Source: Clostridia bacterium (GTDB lineage: Bacteria; Bacillota; Clostridia; Lachnospirales; Lachnospiraceae). Taken from it: a DNA stretch of 64,000 bases. The notes under the pieces are model-generated. The model searched no databases, was not told the origin of the DNA, and worked only from the letters and a program-made list of their open reading frames with translations. This document shows, one piece after another, positions 60,568 through 64,000 of this stretch (its first letter is position 1; each line of letters opens with the position of its first letter). The position numbers were made by a program, and so were the translations under genes. The DNA is taken from positions 101,870-165,869 of the forward strand of contig CAJTEN010000010.1 in NCBI GenBank assembly GCA_910575245.1. Reading direction: 5' to 3'.

Positions 60568-61620
60568 TTACTCCTCAAAGCATACCACCTGCTGCTTCTT
60601 TGCAGACTCAAAGACAGCCTCCATCAGTTTCATAACACGGACCACTTCCTCCAGTTTAATCAGGCTCTCTTCTTGTCCTTCCAGCACGGCCATCACGTTC
60701 CGGTAAAAATCGCGAATATCGCTCTTCTTTTCAGGACGAAACTCAGTAAAGATACTGTCCTCCCGCCGCGGCGCCATCGTCTTGGTCAGACCGGCAGCCG
60801 TCCGCACCGGAACCACATCCCCCTCATCCATACCGCAGGCCCGCACGATTTTCAGGTCCTCTCCCCAGTCCGCAATCATTGCCGTGCCGTCGCTTCCCAG
60901 TACATACCAGCGGGGCAGGCTGATAAAATTACTGGTTCCTACCTCCACAATCATATGGATTCCATTTGCAAATCCCAAATCCACCGTAAACCCGTCATCT
61001 ACCAGCTGATTGGTCACATTGGTCAGGGTTGCATATACGGTTTTCAGCGCCACACCCGGAAAAAGCATGAGCGCCTGGTCCAGAAGATGTACTCCCCAGT
61101 CCAATACCATGCCGCCGCCATGTTCCGGCTCCTGCCGCCAGTCTCCCGGTATTCCCCGGGAGCCGTGCACTCTGGATTCCAGCCTGAATATCTCCCCCAG
61201 AGCGCCTTCCTCCATGATGCTTTTTACCGTAAGAAAATCTTCGTCCCAGCGGCGATTCTGATGCACAGTCAAAAATCGTCCATATTTTTGGGAAGCGTCA
61301 ATCATTTCCTGCAAATCTGCAAGGCACAGCGTAACCGGTTTTTCACTGACCACATTCTTCCCGGCCTCCATCGCAGCGATCGCAATACTTTTATGTACAT
61401 CATTTGGCGTTGCAATCAGCACCAGATCAACACGCTCATCAGCCAAAAGCGCTTCCTGACTTGCGTATACAGGAATCTCTTTGGAACGGGCATATTCACG
61501 CCGCTCCGCCCGGATATCCCAGATACCGGCCACAGACAGCCCATCCAGATTTTCAATCAGCTCATAATGCCACTGCGCCATTCCGCCAAAGCCGATAATT
61601 GCCAAAACATGCTCTTTCAT
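60568..61620 (-). CDS. Gfo/Idh/MocA-family oxidoreductase
   Basis: 350 residues. Rossmann motif IIGFGGMAQWHYEL near 8, SEKPVTLCL near 95, and DWGVHLLDQALMLFP near 175 in the catalytic domain. The ATG overlaps the preceding TGA (ATGA), so it is translationally coupled to the first isomerase gene. It differs clearly from the other oxidoreductase of the operon, so the two may act on opposite ends of a redox-neutral 3-keto cycle (inference). Confidence 0.9.
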   Translation of the reverse strand: MKEHVLAIIGFGGMAQWHYELIENLDGLSVAGIWDIRAERREYARSKEIPVYASQEALLADERVDLVLIATPNDVHKSIAIAAMEAGKNVVSEKPVTLCLADLQEMIDASQKYGRFLTVHQNRRWDEDFLTVKSIMEEGALGEIFRLESRVHGSRGIPGDWRQEPEHGGGMVLDWGVHLLDQALMLFPGVALKTVYATLTNVTNQLVDDGFTVDLGFANGIHMIVEVGTSNFISLPRWYVLGSDGTAMIADWGEDLKIVRACGMDEGDVVPVRTAAGLTKTMAPRREDSIFTEFRPEKKSDIRDFYRNVMAVLEGQEESLIKLEEVVRVMKLMEAVFESAKKQQVVCFEE

Positions 61621-62588
61621 GCCCAGTACATACTCCCCCTCTCCTCGTAAATCAGTACATTTTTAAGGCACGCGATTGCCTTAAGCAGCCCTTCCCTGCC
61701 AGACATCAGGCTGTCTTCATGTTCAATGCTGACGGCATAGTCATATCCTGCTATACGCAATTCCGAAGCGATTGCTTTCCAGAATTTCTCCCCGTTGCCA
61801 TATCCCACGGAACGGAAAATCCAGGAGCGCTCAATCTCCCTGCCATAATGTGTTGTATCCAATACGCCGTTTAGTGCCGTGTTGGCAGCATCTATCTTGG
61901 TATCCTTTGCATGGAAATGGAACAGGGCGCCTGCCTTTCCAAGTTCTCTGATACATGCGCAGGGATCCATTCCCTGCCAGATTAAATGGCTGGGGTCAAA
62001 GTTTGCGCCAATTTCCGGGCCTACCGCCTCGCGCAGACGCAGCAGCGTTCTCGTATTATACACACAAAATCCCGGGTGCAGCTCTAACGCAATTTTATGG
62101 ACACCGTGCTCCTTTGCAAACGCTGCCTTTTGTTTCCAGTAAGGAATTAACACTTCGTTCCACTGATACTCCAGAATTTCAGAGAAATCATCTGGCCACG
62201 GGCATGTTACCCAGTTGGGCGTTTTATCCGCCAGACTTCCTCCAGGACAGCCAGAAAAAGTATTTACGACAGGAACACCCAGTTTTTCTGCAAGCAAAAT
62301 CGCGTTGGTCAGATCGTCATCGAATCTCTTTGCGATCGCGGGATTCGGATGCACCATATTTCCGTGGCTGCTCAATGCGCTGATCTGAAGATTATGCTTC
62401 TGAATGGTGTCCATAAATGCCTTCTGCTTTTTCTCATCCGCCAAAAGCGCTGCGGCATCGCAATGCGCCTTCCCGGGAAAACCTCCGCATCCGATTTCCA
62501 CCATCTGCACGCCGTTTTCTTCCAAAAAATGACAAGCATCATCCAATGCCATATCACCAAGCACTACAGTAAAAACGCCTAAATTCAT
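61617..62588 (-). CDS. TIM-barrel sugar isomerase/epimerase, first gene of the operon
   Basis: 323 residues, longer than the other two. Motifs: VQMVEIGCGGFPGKAHCDA near 25, KIALELHPGFCVYN near 165, NFDPSHLIWQGMD near 198, FHFHAKDTKID near 228 and VSIEHEDSLMSG near 288; Glu/Asp/His/Glu ligand pattern. Related in style to YcjR-like 3-keto-sugar epimerases. GGGAGGG before ATG 62588. Promoter DNA with a direct repeat lies upstream. Confidence 0.87.
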   Translation of the reverse strand: MNLGVFTVVLGDMALDDACHFLEENGVQMVEIGCGGFPGKAHCDAAALLADEKKQKAFMDTIQKHNLQISALSSHGNMVHPNPAIAKRFDDDLTNAILLAEKLGVPVVNTFSGCPGGSLADKTPNWVTCPWPDDFSEILEYQWNEVLIPYWKQKAAFAKEHGVHKIALELHPGFCVYNTRTLLRLREAVGPEIGANFDPSHLIWQGMDPCACIRELGKAGALFHFHAKDTKIDAANTALNGVLDTTHYGREIERSWIFRSVGYGNGEKFWKAIASELRIAGYDYAVSIEHEDSLMSGREGLLKAIACLKNVLIYEERGSMYWA

Positions 62589-62789
62589 TGCTTTACCCTC
62601 CCTAAATTTAGATTTCTATTAAGCATTTTAATTTTATCATCTTTGTTAAAAAAACTTCTATAATGTATTGTCCAAAAATAAAAGAATTACATTTACAATT
62701 TTGATCGTTATTTCAGAAATAAGGTTGCTTTTAAGGTGCTTTTTAAAATTTGTTTAAAGAAAGCAGAACAATTATGCCACAATTGCCAT
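62589..62789 (-). promoter_or_regulatory. promoter region of the sugar operon, no gene
   Basis: Very A/T-rich stretch. Several weak -10 and -35 boxes are possible; I cannot choose one. Confidence 0.4.
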
Positions 62790-62822
62790 AAACGATAGTA
62801 TGATCGAGTTAAAACGATACTA
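62790..62822 (-). promoter_or_regulatory. direct repeat AAACGATAGTA / AAACGATACTA (22-base spacing)
   Basis: Positions 62790-62800 and 62812-62822. Two-turn spacing about 205 bases before the first gene suggests a dimeric regulator site, with YesN as the obvious candidate. Confidence 0.5.
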
Positions 62823-62881
62823 AAAGGCAGTAATTGAACTGCTTAACACAAACAACGGGCAGCACGCTCTGCGTACTGCCC

Positions 62882-63145
62882 TTATTGCTGCCTGATAAAA
62901 CCTTTCGTTTTCCACCTGCCTGACTGCCAGCGCAGAAACATAAAAACCGCACGGACACATTCGTCTCCTGCAAGCCCTATATACGCGCCTGCGGCAAGCA
63001 TATTCAGACGGATACCAAAAAGCCATGTGCCTCCCACCATGCACAGATACATAAAAATGACTGCGATAACCGTGGTGTACAGTGCGTCCCCGCTTGTCTT
63101 TAACGCCTGTCCAAAAACAAGGTTCGTCACACGTCCCACCTCCAA
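62882..63145 (-). pseudogene. C-terminal remnant of a MATE-family efflux protein
   Basis: 87 codons corresponding to the last part of a MATE transporter: NLVFGQALKTSGDALYTTVI, a hydrophobic helix, AAGAYIGLAGDECVRAVFMF and a basic tail SGRWKTKGF. No upstream part exists; the DNA before it is A/T-rich mobile-element flank. A broken gene, probably cut by the transposon insertion to its right. Confidence 0.65.
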
Positions 63146-63321
63146 AATAATATGAGTCCTCTCGGAAACTCAAATCCCTTGAATTTCCTCACTTTTTTAT
63201 TGCTGCCAAAATGCTTTTTCACCTCTGCTTTTTGTAACATTTTAGCTTTTAGCTTTTCTTTTTTATATTTATTTAATACTTTTTTGCAAAAAAACACTTG
63301 ACAAACCTCCCAAAATATGCT

Positions 63322-63360
63322 GCCGGATTTAGTGACGAAGTGCATGTCACTAAATCCGGC
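63322..63360. repeat. perfect inverted repeat before the right-end transposase
   Basis: GCCGGATTTAGTGAC and GTCACTAAATCCGGC, 15 of 15 pairs around a 9-base loop, 57 bases before the transposase ATG. Likely a terminal or regulatory hairpin of that IS. Confidence 0.65.
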
Positions 63361-63416
63361 CCTTTGTTGTATAAGGTATCTTTTCAACTTTCCATTACAA
63401 CAAAGGAGGCATTTTT

Positions 63417-63881
63417 ATGTTCAACTCTTTTTCATGGCAGTCCCATGATGAGTATCACATCAACTTTAAAAATTTTAAGGCCGGTCTTTCTTCCGACATG
63501 CGTGTCCTTCTTGGGAATACCTATTCCAGGGAACGAAAGAAACTTATGTCCCTTAATCTTGACCCTGTCGGGGAATATCTTTCACAGTTTTATTCTGACA
63601 CTGGACGGCCTGCGCAAAACCAGGCCCAGATTCTGCGCTCCCTTATTCTTTTTGCTTTTCTCTTTAACCGCACAGATGCCAAACTTGGTCTGACCGGATG
63701 GGTCAAAACAGTCCTTCCCTTCAATCCCATTTTTGTCGCTCTGGTTGGATGCCGCTGCGCTGATGACCTTCCCCCGCTTGGTTCCTATTACGATTTTATG
63801 GACCGCCTTTGGAATGGCTCCCGTGAAAACTATTCACCGCCGAAAGGCCCAACCACCAGCTCAGCTGGTGGAATGGGATAG
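63417..63881 (+). pseudogene. transposase gene (DUF772-like N-terminus) interrupted by another element
   Basis: Begins MFNSFSWQSHDEYHINFKNF with GGAGG upstream. The N-terminal ~140 residues (TGRPAQNQAQILRSLILFAF, LGSYYDFMDRLWNGSRENY) look like the front of an IS5/IS1182-group transposase. After ~142 residues the reading frame enters hairpin-rich foreign DNA (PPKGPTTSSAGGMG) and stops at 63879-63881. The catalytic part is not in the window. So an IS appears to have been split by a second insertion. Confidence 0.7.
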
Positions 63882-64000
63882 CCCCCCCTGGGGCAAAACC
63901 TTTGCATTTCCGCCTAAAGGCGGTCTAGCAAACCGTTCTTTCTTTACTGGTAGGCCGCTTAAAAGCGGCTCTCTTTTAATGCTCCATCCTATCCCTTTCG
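63840..64000 (+). mobile_element. probable left end of an IS200/IS605-type element, runs off the window
   Basis: Palindrome CCACCAGCTCAGCTGGTGG (63851-63869), CCCC..GGGG, CGCCTAAAGGCG and GCCGCTTAAAAGCGGC follow one another without coding capacity. Such subterminal hairpins in place of terminal inverted repeats are the hallmark of IS200/IS605 ends. The tnpA gene would lie beyond 64000. The exact left boundary is uncertain. Confidence 0.5.

Noticed and set aside
63127..63387. Minus-strand frame of 86 codons
   Set aside because: It crosses the IS hairpin and is Lys/Phe rich from A/T-rich DNA; no ribosome site.

Overview
This window looks like a chromosomal segment from a Clostridia bacterium, most likely Lachnospiraceae. 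Reasons: the classical Firmicutes block priA-def-fmt-yugP-rsmB-rlmN-prpC-prkC, a SCIFF peptide with its radical SAM maturase next to a fused secDF, a meso-DAP type murE, many AGGAGG-type ribosome sites, and a YesM/YesN-type sugar operon. This placement is an inference from gene content and protein style, not from a database search.

Layout. (1) About 1-24.2 kb is housekeeping DNA, almost all on the minus strand: Ser/Thr kinase and phosphatase, rRNA methylases, formyltransferase, deformylase, PriA, MurE, RecJ, SecDF, SCIFF system, a CorC-type protein, HAD phosphatase, SseB-like protein, DMT permease and HisS. It is peppered with small inverted-repeat elements (MITEs). One sits in the 3' end of rlmN and has rewritten the last residues of that protein. 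Three carry visible 8-bp target duplications, and one is itself interrupted by a second type of MITE with a 10-bp duplication. (2) 24.3-26.0 kb holds a lone short-chain dehydrogenase with a structured leader, bracketed by inverted copies of MITE material. (3) About 26-48.4 kb is an accessory region. Two paralogous operons each begin with a strong terminator, a direct-repeat LytTR-type operator, an AgrA-like regulator and an AgrC-like GHKL kinase, followed by a string of small unrecognised proteins. No AgrB or AgrD is visible. The unrecognised proteins share a short N-terminal signature and a DPE motif, and their gene borders carry recurring structured repeats. Between the two operons lie a DUF2000 protein, an acetyltransferase-like protein, a DMT permease, an AraC regulator, an iteron-like array and a truncated transposase. 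After the second operon come an ABC exporter with its own OmpR-type two-component system and an MFS pump with a possible leader peptide. (4) 48.7-49.8 kb is an intact IS1595-like element. (5) 50-62.6 kb is one long sugar operon: three TIM-barrel isomerases, two Gfo/Idh/MocA oxidoreductases, two ABC permeases, a binding lipoprotein, a GH13 enzyme and a YesM/YesN pair. The enzyme mix suggests a 3-keto-glycoside pathway. (6) The right end is mobile DNA: a MATE pump remnant and a transposase gene interrupted by what looks like the left end of an IS200/IS605-type element.

The strongest candidate for something undescribed is the duplicated AgrC/AgrA-like plus small-protein operon with its border repeats, followed by the nested MITE system. 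Several genes in the accessory region are broken (one amber codon, two single-base deletions in homopolymers), so either decay or sequencing error must be kept in mind.
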